A DNA stretch of 64,000 bases from Limanda limanda (taxonomy: Eukaryota > Chordata > Actinopteri > Pleuronectiformes > Pleuronectidae): assembly GCF_963576545.1 (NCBI RefSeq), contig NC_083641.1, positions 21,095,523 to 21,159,522 on the forward strand. Direction: 5' to 3'. Both the position numbers and the translations under genes were made by a program. Positions 11,906 through 24,800 of the stretch are shown piece by piece; within the stretch, counting starts at the first letter, position 1; the number at the start of each line of letters is the position of its first letter. The notes below the pieces were generated by a model, which saw only the letters and a list, made by a program, of their open reading frames with translations, was not told the origin of the DNA and did not search any database.

Positions 11906-13319
11906 TCTTGGATTTTTGGACAGATCAATCAAGTTTCTGCCATTAGTCCACCGAAGTCCACTAAATGAAAAAGCCTCTCACATGCACTGTTTACCTGCAG
12001 GCAACTAAAGCCTGTTAAAACCAAAAGACCTCAAGCCCCCAAATCTGGTCCCTTGCCTACAAATTCTGCATATTCACATGCATAATCTGTTTATAGAGGT
12101 TACAGTCGACCGTTTACCAGAAGCCTTTTGATGTCATTGCAATTGCTTTGGGCCAGTTGCATGTAATTGTGTTTTGTTGGAGTCTGTGTTGTCAAACCCT
12201 GATGAAGAAAAAGGTGAAATGAAGTTTCCATATTCCCTCTTCTTCAGCCGTACGTCCTCCCTCCTCTCATTTGTGACTCACTTCGACACATCTGCTGTTT
12301 GTTGCTGCAAATATGTAGGCAGCCTTGCTTCCTGTCAACACACTTGCTGATAAGTGGATTCATAAACAGTGTGTGCAAGATTGTGTAGGCTGCCCTATTT
12401 TTTCTTGAAAACGCCATGTAGGTCATATGACACCAGGGCGACATATTTCTGTGCTGCTCCAGGCTCCTGACATCAGAACAACGTATCCGCCTTCAAAGTG
12501 TGACAGGTAGACGTCTTTCCTATCCCTGCATTTGGAATAGTTTAGATTAATACCTTGGATATGACTGATAGAGAGTTAGTGGAAAGATGATTTCCTGCCG
12601 TGTGCAGTGTTGGTTCCAGGCCTTCTAAATCTAAACCACTGTCAGAGATGTTCTGTTATTTGGTTCAAAATACATTTGTTGTTTCTTGCCTATGATTCTG
12701 AACAAAGTCAGCACACGCCACCCATTCCCCTCTGCCTTAGATCATGTCACTGACATACAGAGGGAGAGCACCTCCTAAAACTGACTTTCTTTACAATTGT
12801 GACAATCGCATTTCCAAAATACTCCAAACATTCCAAAATATCTTTCACGTGCTCCTGTGTTCATAAGACCGAGGAGTGCTTGTATATTTTCCTCTCTGCT
12901 GTATTCAGTTCATCTCCTGCAAGGTCTTTCAGATAGAAACAAAAGACCATGACTTCTTTGCCAGGCAGGCAGCTTTAAAGCTCACAGCTAGTTCAGCCTC
13001 CTCTGCAATGTGAAGTACAACATGTTCCTACACTTGAAAAGACTTGCTGTCTGATGTGGTACAATCAGCAAGGTCGGCCATTGTACTGTGTACCACGCCA
13101 CGTTTTTATATCATCGCATGCAGCCACAGGAAATATCTGTCCTCCGCTATCACCAAATAGTCAAAATACAACACATGTAGCATTGATAGTCACCATATCT
13201 TGATTCCTGTTTGTACAGATTTGTTTTTGTGTTGCTGCACATATTTGAGCCATATAAAGAGACAGTAAATATATTATGAAGAATTCCTTTTCTCTCGTGT
13301 CATTTTCACATACATACTT

Positions 13320-14030
13320 TGACCCATTGCTTAACTCATCCAGTATCTCATATAGTTTCTGTCCTGATGACATGCAGCTTTACTTCTTGGTTAAACCCAA
13401 CAAACTCAAAAACCTTAACCACCCTTAATGGCCGTCTAAATTCCTTTACAGGAAATATGTCAGATCGCTCGAATAAAATCTCACTTCCTACACATGTAAA
13501 CGGTTATATAGCATTTTAAGCAGCTAGACTATTAACTGAAAGTAGTTGTAAATCACACATCACCCCAGTTATTGGCACCCTTCATTGGTTCCTGGTCAAA
13601 TAAACCACGGCCTATAAAACTATATTAATTACATACACATCCCTGCATGATCTGGCCTGTTCTTATATATCAGAGCTGTTGTGCCCCTTATTGTAGTTGT
13701 TGGCCTCTCTTATCTTCTCGTCTTGGCATTTTATCTGTTCCCCAATCCCATATTATATCTAGAAGGTGACCACCCTTTTAAGGTTGTAGCTTCAAACATT
13801 TAGAACATTCTTCGCTTCTACGCTGTTTCTTTAAAATCCTCTTAATATCTTTAGTCTTTATATAAATATTCTGTTCGCCTTTCATTTTCTTTAATTTGTT
13901 TGTTTATGTCTAAGCCTGTTAATATGTATGTATATACTTTGGTATAACTTTTATTTGGAATCTGAGTTTTTTATATTTTATATTGCCTTTTAAGCAGTTT
14001 GTAACTGTGTTTTTTCTAAAATTGCAATAT
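13320..14030 (+). mobile_element. Decayed L2-type LINE 3' fragment (reverse transcriptase relic)
   Basis: Conceptual translation around 13366 gives DDMQLYFLVK, resembling the (Y)ADDTQLY active-site region of L2-type reverse transcriptases. Farther on, about 13576-13690 reads TLHWFLVK, a stop, then AYKTILITYTSLHDLACSYI, resembling the LHWLPV...LLTYKALHGLAPSYL block near the end of such ORFs. Stops and frame breaks show it is dead. It sits in arhgap32 intron 1 in the sense orientation. Only the end of the element is present. Confidence 0.8.
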
Positions 14031-14929
14031 AATTAAAATATTCTTCATATAACATATAACAATGTTTTCCCCAAGCGACCCCCCCCCCCCCCCCCAAAAT
14101 ACAACAGCACTTTCTGAACAGGCAATTAATTTGCTGTCCATGTAATGCACTTGCTCTCCTCTGGCAAGGTTGTGGTGTCTATTAGAGAGGAGATACAGTA
14201 CGGGATGGGGATAGAGTGGAGTCCGGTCCGGCCTGTATTCCTGTCTGCCTGCTCACATTCTGCTGAGTCAGGGGGCTTTGTGGAAGTCAGTCAACAGCAA
14301 CTCAATGAGGCTCAATGCCAGAGGGGCTGGTGGGAAACTGCTACTACAGCAGCGCTTGGTGCTGATGAATCTACTTTACTCCCATCACGTCTGTGTTGCT
14401 CAGCAGAACTGCTCAAGGGAGTGAACAGGTTAAACCGCCTCCATGTTGGAGATGTATTTTTAGTGCTGGACCTCTGAGGTTTGAGCCGGGCCTCTTCTTT
14501 GTGCCCACATGCCCTAAGGTCATTGTCTATCGCTAAGCACCCACATCGATTGGATGCTAGTTATGGGAAGACTATGGAGGAGCATTGGGGAGAATCTAGT
14601 TTCACTCCATCAGGACATTTCTCTTGTTTGTTTACAGTACATAAAGAGAAGAGTAGTAGTGTGTATGGAGTCTGAGATAGGGGCTTTCCTGGTATCAGTC
14701 TCTTCATGGATCAGATATGATCCAACTAGTTTGCAGCAATTGGATTCAACACAACATTATTTAGAAATGTGCACCATGCAAGGATGGTACAGTGGTGACG
14801 TATTAGCATGTTTTATCTGCGACTGTGTGTGTTTTCTGTTACAGTCCACTAACATGCAGGTCAGCTTGACTGACAACTCTAAATTGCCTGGGTGATAGGT
14901 GTGATTTCATAGCATGAATTGTTGTTTGT

Positions 14930-15010
14930 CTCTACGTGTTAGACTGGCCACCTGTCCAGGGTGGATGCTGCCTCCCAACCAGTGTCATATGGGATCGATG
15001 GAAACAAAAT
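14930..15010 (+). repeat. Short repeat fragment (GGCCACCTGTCCAGGGTGGA type)
   Basis: GACTGGCCACCTGTCCAGGG followed by TGCTGCCTCCCAACCAGTGTC matches in outline a very common fish repeat end (GGCGACCTGTCCAGGGTGTA). Short and degraded. Confidence 0.6.
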
Positions 15011-15845
15011 ATGAGTCCCTCTAGAAGAGAATTCCAAACGTTTAGTAATAAAGCAGAATCTATGTTAGCTGTTATTATATTTGAACTGCTCGAATATACA
15101 ATTAATAAATCATGTAAAGCCGGTTGTTAACCTGGGTTTTTGGGTCCTTTTAGCATATATAGATCCAAAAGCTTTGAAAATATGCCAGGTTGCATGAACA
15201 CCTTTATTGGCAGGATTGCTAGTATGGACCAATAAATGGTAATTCACATGTTTGTTGTACAACATATGAATGTCAATGTGGTTTAGCCTGACATGATGGG
15301 AGTTGAATTTCATTTAGGTATGAACTATTATTAAAACACTGGTCAGACCATTTATACTAAAAGTGTGTAAAATGTGGAAACATTCAAAAGATTGAGCGTT
15401 AAAAGCGTTAAAAGCAAATACAACAAAATTAAACCTGTATAGTTTAATCCAGTGACACGTACTGAAGCTGCTGTGCCAGTCTTGACTTTTCCTTTGAGGA
15501 GGATACGAACGTGTTAAAGATAGAACATGTCAGTGAGGCAGTGATAGAAAGAATCTGATATTCTAATGAAAATATCCCATGAATTTGCAGCCTGACGTGC
15601 ATTATCCCTGAAGCAGCCCCCTCACTGTAGCATGATGTCATCGCACATTACAGTCTGGGCTCCGTGGATCATAGTCTTGAGTCGCACACGATGCAGCCTC
15701 ATGTGGGTTAACGTCTGGCAGCTTCATCCTACATCCTCCCATCTTGTACTCTTCTACCCACCCACCTCCCTTTCCCTCGCACTGACTCCCTCTTTCCCTC
15801 CCACTCACGTTTCTCTACAGCGGGCTGTTGCAGCAGGGCGGCATC

Positions 15846-18800
15846 ATGGAGGCTGGATGTGTGGTTGCCGCGGTGATTGAGAATGCTGCTTCAGGACCCC
15901 AGGGAGAACCAGGAAGTGGTGACGTCCTTGAGGGGTGAGCTACTCTCTTTTTCCTCGCTTTGTATCAGCTGATGTGAATTATGTAAAAGGATACACATGC
16001 ACACGATGACATGTATGTGTAAGTGCTGAGTGCCTGCCTGCCTGGTCATTTATATGCATGTTTGAATGAGATGCTACATGAATAAAAAGAAAGAGTGATG
16101 TAATATTCAGGGTTAAGATATGACCCTGTTCTCAGAGACATAAAGGAAAACTGTAAACCTCCCTCAGGTCGAAGCTCATTCAGTTTCCTGTGAATTCACA
16201 TGTGTCACAGATGACTGTCTCTGTGTCATCCTGATCTCATCTCGCTGAATCTCGCTGATAAAATCCAAGGCCTGTCTCTCTCCTCTCTTTGTCGCTCATA
16301 AACATTGACCTGAATGGACCTCACCCTCCACTCCTGTGTACATTGAGTCACATTTCAAGTGAAGGTTTTTTGTGAAGCGCTCCCTCGTGGGTGGATTCCC
16401 TTTATGATTTATCTGAATAGACGAGCTTTGCTTTCCTGAGCGCACACAAAAGGCGCCGTGGCTTTTTGTTGACCTCACGGAAGATGCAACCATTTTGCAG
16501 ACTTACTCAAGATGAATTCACTGCATTTTATTCCTATCTAGCCCTGATTGGTACGGATGATTATACTCTCATATGTTACTGCTGATGCCACAGACTCAAA
16601 CACCACAGTATAAGTATAACATATTTTCTGGGTCTTGCTGTTGCAATGTCATGATTTTTCTCAAGCTACATTAAGTGAGTTCATCCCCCTCAGTTGCTCC
16701 CCCTGGTGTGTTTTCAAACAAACTACAAGGCTTTTTTAAAACCTCTCAATACATAGATGTGGGCATGTCACTTCTTTTATTTTGATTCCTTACTTGTGTC
16801 CGTCTGCAGAGATGTGCAACCATCAGCTGACGTAGACAACGACGACGCCTTACCTCAACCCAGCAACAAAAATCCTCCAGAGAAGAAACAGCCACAGGAG
16901 ACATCCACTGCCATGGTACACAGATACACACACACACACACACACCCACATACTCTGACTCATGACTTACAGAAAAAAAAACATACATACACTGATGGAC
17001 ATGTCATCTTCCACGAGGCTGCATTTGTTATGATTCACACGATGAGGTCACAGAATGTGATGTCACTAAAGTCACGAGGCAGTCACAAGAGTCATTACTC
17101 ACAGTGAGGAAAGTGTGGACGGGTGTAAGTTTGGATTTGAGAACATCTCACCTGAGTGAGATGCTGTGTCTGAAAACTGAAGTGAACAGGAACTGACCTC
17201 CTGTTGTTTAATGGAAGGTACAGTAAATCTTTACACGTGCTCTTTTCTTTAATAAGCTTTTTTAATTAGATTATCATATTTTAGATCATACTGCACACCC
17301 GTCGCATCACCACAAAGTATCTAATGTAATGTAAACAGATATGAACAATACTGATATTAATGATAATACAAAAAGAAGATGCTTCAGTTTGACATATTTT
17401 TATCAAACAACTTTTTGACTAATTTACAAAAAAACGGCATTAGCATAACACAAAACACCAACACTAGCATAACAAAGCTAAAAAATTACAATTACATAAT
17501 AGAATAACATAATATTAGCATAACATTGTCATGACATAATAAATCATATTGCCAGAAAATAAGCTTAACATGACAAAGGATTATATCATTTTACAGCTAC
17601 ATTACATTATATAAAACTAGCTTAAATATATCATGTTTTAACATAGGATAGTATAGCTAATAATAATAGTAAAACATAATCATCGTATATCAACCAAATA
17701 GGTGACCAAGTGCAGACATTTTAAATGTTTTAGTTTTAATGGCAAGATTGATTAGTTATCAATCTGAAATATTGGTGTGTTCTGGCCTCGCTGCACTGAA
17801 GTGTCAGATCTGTCAGATTTATGATGTTCTACCCTTTTAGGACAAGAAATTAAAATTAAGGAGAAAAGTAGAAGTGGCTGCTTAATCATTTCGGGAAAGT
17901 TTGCAATAAATGGAATTCAAGTTCATTTTCTGAAACAAATGTAGATACATAAATATAGCTTGGTGTAATGTAGTAAACTCAAAACATGTATGTCATTACT
18001 AAATTCCAAACAATATTTCCGCTATGTGTAATAGCAAGTAATGACATAAATCAGTAATTTAATTCAATATGTACTCAGGTGTGTCTTAATCACCAGGTAA
18101 ATAATGTGTGGTCAATCACACCCTAAAATCAGCACCTCCTACAAATAGATAACATCATGGTGTGTTAGTGAGTTAGTATGAAATAGCATGACATGACATC
18201 TTAATATAGGAACACAAAGCATAACATAATATTAATAGCTTGTAATAACATTAGGGCAATATAACCCATTGTCTGTTATTATCTTCTCAGGTGTCAAACA
18301 CACAACTTTACTGAGACACCAGACGTTTGCCTCTTGTCTCTTTCGCTGCACAGTCATGGTTTAATGATCAACACAGTTATTCCAACATGTAATCTCTGCC
18401 TCAACAGTTGCCCTGTGACACTTACTGATGTTTGCTCTCTCTCTCCCTGTCTGTCAGGTGGGAAACGATGATATCGCCGAGCATCCAGCCGAGCCGCTCC
18501 TGCGCTCCTGCGTCAGCACGGCCAGCATGAAGGTCAAGAACATGAAGAAGTAGGTGCTCCCTGTGACAGTGTTGCTGCTATTATGGGCTGTAAACCAGGG
18601 CTCTTATCCAGGCCAGTGAAATGAGGACCTATAAAACGATGGGCGCGACTCACACAGACAAAGTCAGCCAGCTGCGGCGCTAACACATCTCTCACACACA
18701 CAGGACCAATCTCTCCCTCCCTCTTTCCCCTCTTTTGCTCTCATTCATGTCTCCTGTCTCTCTCCATCACCGTGACACTGTGTTGAATACTGATGTGCTG

Positions 18801-21800
18801 CTGTTGTGCTGTGTGTTATTTAGGCTGACGTTCCCCAAAGGTCACTTCCCCAGGTTGGAGGAGTGCGCCCATTTCCACTATGAGACTGTTGACTTTGGCA
18901 ACGTTCAGGTGAGGAAACCGTAAAACTTACACTGCAGCAGAGTGTTTTCTGAGTTCAGAGATTGTGACTTAGGCCAGAGTTCAGCCGCCATTTTGGTGAA
19001 CTCCAAAAACACATGACTATAGAAATGCAAAGTGGCAACTGAGTTAATGTTTTTGTCTTTTCTGGAGAGTCCCACCTTCAATTTTTAATTTTACTTCCTT
19101 TTCATAGAGTACTATCAGTCTGTTGCTTTATGAGAACAGGTCTATATTACAGTATATTAACCTCCCATTCATCGAGCCTCTGTAAAACTGTAAACAAGCC
19201 TTTTTTATCTCATTGATGATGTCAGCCAGTGACTAAACCAGACCTAGTTGTAGTTTCCTGAATAAACAGCTGATTCTATCTAGAAACTGAAGCTAAGGTG
19301 ACTCATTTTAAATCTAAAAGAACCCGCAAGAGGGAAGTGAATACACTTAACTGATGTAGGTACAAGTAAATACTATAGTGTGGACTACTTCCAAACTAGA
19401 ATGGCACTCAGTTGAGCACATCTATATCATATATATCATTTTCTAGTTCTAATAGTGGTAATTTAAAAGAAACATTTTAGTGTTTGAGGATATAAATTGT
19501 TTTATTTGTCATAAAACATAGTTAACAGAAATAAAAACTGCACTCTTTAGAGCACCTACCTCCACCAAGGCCCTACAGTCCCCTTAAATGCAATTAAACC
19601 ACACACTCATGAATATCAGTCCCATAAAAATGCCAGATTTTTTCCATCAAGATCCATTTATCATTTTCAGAAAAAAACTGTGAATAATAATGAAAAACAT
19701 CCAATCTTTCAAAGTGAAAGAAAGTAGAAATAATTCCTGGACAGGCTCCCTGATCAGGATTTGTACCTAAATTCAATGACTTCTTCCCTGACCCACACGG
19801 CATACTGACACCAAGTTTCATGGTTATCCATAATTAAATAATGAATCTGCCCCTTAATCTGCATCCGCACCAGCTTTGAATTGGTTCTTCCCAGGACTCA
19901 TCACTCAAACCAAGTTTGGTGGAAATCAGTTTTGTGGCTTTTGCACGATCCCGCAAACAAATAAAGAAGTAAACCTACAAACAACCATCCGAAAAACATG
20001 GGTGGAAACATAATCTTTGCAAAAGTAAATATTGTCACTCTAGAAATTGGTCCTCCATTTTGTTTAAAACTGAAACATTCATCTATCAATGACAGATGAT
20101 CAGCCGAGTCCATATTTGCATAAGTGATGAGTAGCAGTGAAGTTAAACTAGTTGCTCAGTCATGTGTGGAAGTGGCTTTTAACCGCCTGGTTAGGCTCAG
20201 GTGCAGTTCAGGTTGCTCGCCAGCAGAGTGCAGCAGTCCTCCCTCCACAACCAGCAGCCCCTGTGCAGCAGAGTTAAACACTGAAGAGCTGGAGCAGTGC
20301 AGCCTCGCTGAGGGGGCTGCATCCCCACGTGTGCCATTAAATGGACCACAGTGCAGCGGGCAGGACGGGACATGAACCCCAGGATGGGCTCACCCTGTTG
20401 GGTCAACGTCCGGCTGCGGGTTGTGAGAACCCGTGTGGCTCCATCGTCGGTGTGAAGGGGATGTGAAAGCAGGGCATCAGTTTCAGTGACCTTGAAAGGA
20501 TCCACAGGGACAAGGAAAGCTGAGCTGGAAGAGGAATATGAGTCACTGATGCTGAAATCTGTTCACGCTGCCTGTGCACACACACACACACGTACACAGA
20601 GCAGGCACACGCCACTGCAATTTATTCTTATTTGGGTCTGTTGGTTTTTTGAATCGTGCGAGATTAGTCCTCTTGAATGGTATCTCCCATGATGCATTTG
20701 CCTGTCTGCACATTGGGAGACCGTGGCTGAAGGCTGGGAGAGAGGGAGGGAGGGATGGAGGGAGAGAGGGAGGGTACTGATCAGGTCTCATGTATCCCGC
20801 ACACAGAACAGCACAAGGAGAGCCGACTGTCTCTGTCTGCTGCCCGGCTGATTCCTCTCCAGATTATCTCCAGTCTCGCCCGGAGAGTGGAATGAATGAG
20901 AATTGTTTTGAAATGAAGAAGGCTCGTCCATTTATCTGGAGCTTCTCTGCCTCGGAGTGATGGATGAGCCTGTGCATCTGTGTGTGTTTGTGTGTATGTG
21001 TGTGTGTGTGTGTGTTGATCCCATTCACTGCCAAGCCCACTTTTCCCACAGGAGGAAGGAGTAGTGAGGGGGAGGGAGGGCAGGATGGTGATGGGGGGAG
21101 GGAGGCAGAGTGGAGGAGAGGGAGGAGTAGGGGTGGGGATGGGGGGGGATGGAACGAGGGAGGCAGGAAGGGGGGTTAGACGAACAGTGGGAAGCATCCT
21201 CTCCTCATATTTTCTGCTTTGAATAGCGCAGTGAGAGCCTGGTGATCCACAGTCAATGAGCATTTAAGGTGCGGTGGCAGACAGGGGGACGGCAGACAGG
21301 AGAGAGGAGACAGGGCGAGCGAGGAGCGACGTTCAGACCCCGCTGCCCTCGGCCGGGGGGGTTGGTCTCGCTGGAGGAGCTGACTGCAGCTGCACACAAA
21401 GAGAGAGAGAGAGGCAGAGCCACGTCCTCCAGCTGCGGATGGATATGCCAGATGCCTTAGTGGCAGGTAACAAGTACGTGTGGGTGATTACGTATTAATA
21501 TCCAGCTCCTGGTGGCAGATATTTATGAATAAGTGACTCGATGCAGATATTTGTCCCGTGCAGCGTGAGGGGGTTTGGTTGCACGTTGTGTTGTGGAGGG
21601 GGAGGGATCTTTGAGGTGTGAGCATCACAGAGGAAGTGATGATCAAGGAAATGCTACGATTTTTCATTTCATATTGACAGAGGCTCTTTTTTTATTTTGT
21701 TTGTTTGTTAGTTGAATAAAAGAAGCTTTTTGTTCGTCCGTAATTCTCTGTGCGATCCTGCTTCCTATTATCCTTTTGGCCTCTTGACCCCCCGCCCCCC

Positions 21801-24800
21801 CGCCAGTACTTTAATTTAGCTGTTTGGATTGGACGGTTCCTGCCAACAAATCCGAGCTCTTTCATCACGACTTAGTCAAACAGCACATTCTCACTCCGTG
21901 GTTCTTTGTGGGTCTGGTGTTGGTGTATCAGCGTTGAGCAGTAACTAGGTCGCTGTGTGTTGTGTAACTGTGTGTGTGTGTGTGTGGATGCGCAAGTTAT
22001 AAATATCCAGAACTTCACTTTTCTTCCAGGTCTTTGAAGTGTCGTTTTTCACTAATGTCGATCGACGTATTCCCAAAACTCCTGCCAGGCTTTGATGTGT
22101 GTATAGAATATCAGCGAAGCCAGTAAGAAATCCGTGTGGTATCTCCGACGCCTCCAAGCGCCCCATACATCTCAGCAGCTTATGTATTATACATTTCATG
22201 GTGCAGGATTTATGAAAAAGTGAGAATATGAATCACTAATGTCTTGGCAGCAGAGCAAAAATACTTATTTACCCAAAAAACTTCATCATGCTGGCATATC
22301 CAACACACACCTGTCAGGAAATGTAAAGGAGGTCATTACAAAATAAGAAATGTATCCTATTTCTCTAAAAGTGTCCACCCATCCTTTTCTCAAGCAATTT
22401 TTGACACTGCCAAGGAGGTTTATGATTCCATTTTAGGAATTGGTTTGGTTGGTTGTTAGCGGAATTATCCAAAAACTACTCAAACCATTCCTCTGATATT
22501 TTTTTGTAGGGGTGGCGGGCCGTCCCAAGGAAGAACCCATTAAATTCACTTAATTAAATAGGGCATTCTTCAACATTTTCCTTAATTTCTTAGAGAATAA
22601 TTCATGGATCTTTATGGGGGAAAATCATGCATGTTGAGGGGACTGATATTTACGTTTGGCTGCAAGTTGGTGCAGATCCATTTTAAATGTGGTTTTCTGG
22701 AGAGGGTAAAGTATGCGCCCTCTGAGTTCTAGTTTCGCTGGTGTTTAAAGGTTTCTATTCTCTAAAGAGGTTTTACTATTTAATGTCAAAATGGGGTTGG
22801 ACATGAGGGTTTTTCTTGTTTCACAGGTCACATACAAAAAGGGCTGTTTTACTATTCGCATCCATTATTTAGAATATGGGCCGTTTCAATATTAGCTCCT
22901 CTGTCATTCTTTTTTAACTTGCTCTTCTCTTTGGTAGTTGGCCTTCACCGAGGGGCAGAGTGAAGGACCGAAGGCTGGTCCGGACTCCAATGAGCTGGTC
23001 TTACTGGTCCAGATCACCTGCCAGGTACCATCACATGCTTGTGTGAAACAGGTCAGATTGTCAGATATCGTCTCCTGTGGTTTCAACTCTTTTGTCCGTC
23101 AGGGTAAAAACTGGCTGGTGAAGAGATCCTACGAAGATTTCCGGGTGCTGGACAAACACTTGCATTTGTGTATCTATGACCGTCGTTACTCCCACCTCAC
23201 CGAGCTGCCACGATACGACTTGTTAAAGGATTCTGTTGAGGTACCGTACAGCTACAAGGGCTTTATCTGTGATCTTAACACATAAAATTCTTAATGTCAC
23301 AGATTATAACTAAATTAGGAATCAGATTACCTTTTTCTCTGTAATGACGCATTACAAATGTTTGTTTCTCTTCAGTCAGTGACAGATATGTTGGCCACCT
23401 ACCTGTCCCGCTTCTCCGCCATCGCTGACAACAAGATCAACTGTGGTCCGGTGTTAACATGGATGGAGGTATCAGCTCTCATTATTCACTCTCCAGAATG
23501 GACCCTGTTGTTTAGTTGTATCTTTTTAATACAGAAGTTTATTTTTAAATGAAAGTAAATGCAGCTAAGGTAAACAAATAGAAATTTAGCTCAGGACAAA
23601 TTTGTTTAGTCGGGTCTGAACAGTTTATGTAATAGTTTGAACTATGAGGTTTCTCTCAAGGGAGTTTTCTGGTGTTTTTAATTTGTTGAATTTTTTAACT
23701 TACGTGGGCGTGGGTTCAAAAACACTTGTGTCTTCTTTGGTGTAAACAGATTTTCTTTTAAATCCACCACATATTGTTATAATTATGTAATTTAATTAGT
23801 TGTAATGCTCTAGTCTTATTAAATGATGACAAAACATTAACATAACAAACGTATCTTTATCGTACATCCTGTCGGTGTCAACTTTTATAATAATTACTTT
23901 GTTTATATTGGATCTTTCAAAATAAAGTCACAAGCACTTTATGGTAGAAATTTATTTTTAGAGCATGTTAAATGCCCTGCAGCAGCCTTCTTTATAAGTA
24001 TATATATATGAATATAAAAGTAATTCTGCAGCCCTTTTGCATTGTTTTGTGTTTCATCTGCTGACAATTTTGGAGACGTCCAATTCTTAATTCAAGCAAA
24101 GCAGGAAAAACTAAAGGAAACATCTTTGGTGTCAGGTTTTACGGGAACTCACAGTTGCATATTATCTGCCCTAGCAATGAAAATCAATATTACGTCTACA
24201 CGTGATGAATGAAACTTGATTAGCAGCCTCTCCGTGATTCCAGTCTTTCAAAGCTCGACAGACATGTAATCAAACTGTGCTGAAGACATTTCCTCAAAGG
24301 TAACACTTTGCTCTCAGATCGACAACAAGGGAAACCATCTGCTGGTGACTGAAGAAGCCTCCATCAATGTCCCCGCCATCGCCGCCGCCCACGTCACCAA
24401 ACGCTACACGGCCCAGGCCACCGACGAGTTGACCTTTGAGGTAAGCCTTCAAAGACAAGTCACTCATCAGCAATCAGTCATTTTTATTATCTGTCGCCAG
24501 CTCTTTCATGTGTGAGCATTAATATTTCAGTGGACGTTTTGCACGTGCGTATTCCTGATCCCCATCGTAATGTATTTTTTAATGTGCTCGGCTGTGATTG
24601 CTCTGTTCTCACTGTGACGCAGGTTGGGGACATCGTGTCGGTGATAGACATGCCTCCTAAAGAAGACACAGGCTGGTGGAGGGGGAAACACGGCTTTCAG
24701 GTAAAACATCTGCTGCAGTCACAGCTTCAATCCACTGACATGCTGGAGACCAGAGAATTCACACAGAGACATACTGACTGCCTGGCTTCCCATTTGTTCC

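Larger units (their letters stand above)
15821..18908 (+). other. arhgap32: arhgap32 N-terminal exon block (residues 1-124)
   Basis: Four exons: 15821-15934 (25 bases of UTR, then ATG at 15846), 16810-16915, 18458-18549 and 18824-18908. They encode an acidic, poorly conserved start (MEAGCVVAAV...) followed by the conserved segment STASMKVKNMKKLTFPKGHF and CAHFHYETVDFGNVQ, which precedes the PX domain in the known family. The donor of exon 16810-16915 (ATG|GTACAC) is weak and is followed within about 10 bases by a CA repeat. The later introns are 1542 and 274 bases, then about 4 kb. Confidence 0.9.

Noticed and set aside
14075..14096. Poly-C run as a functional element
   Set aside because: A homopolymer of about 20 bases by the LINE relic; more likely slippage or an assembly artefact than a site.
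22904..23285. Treating 22938-23240 as one continuous exon
   Set aside because: The 78 bases have proper GT-AG ends, and the family lacks these residues between ITCQ and GK(N/S)W; kept as an intron, with retention flagged as a finding.
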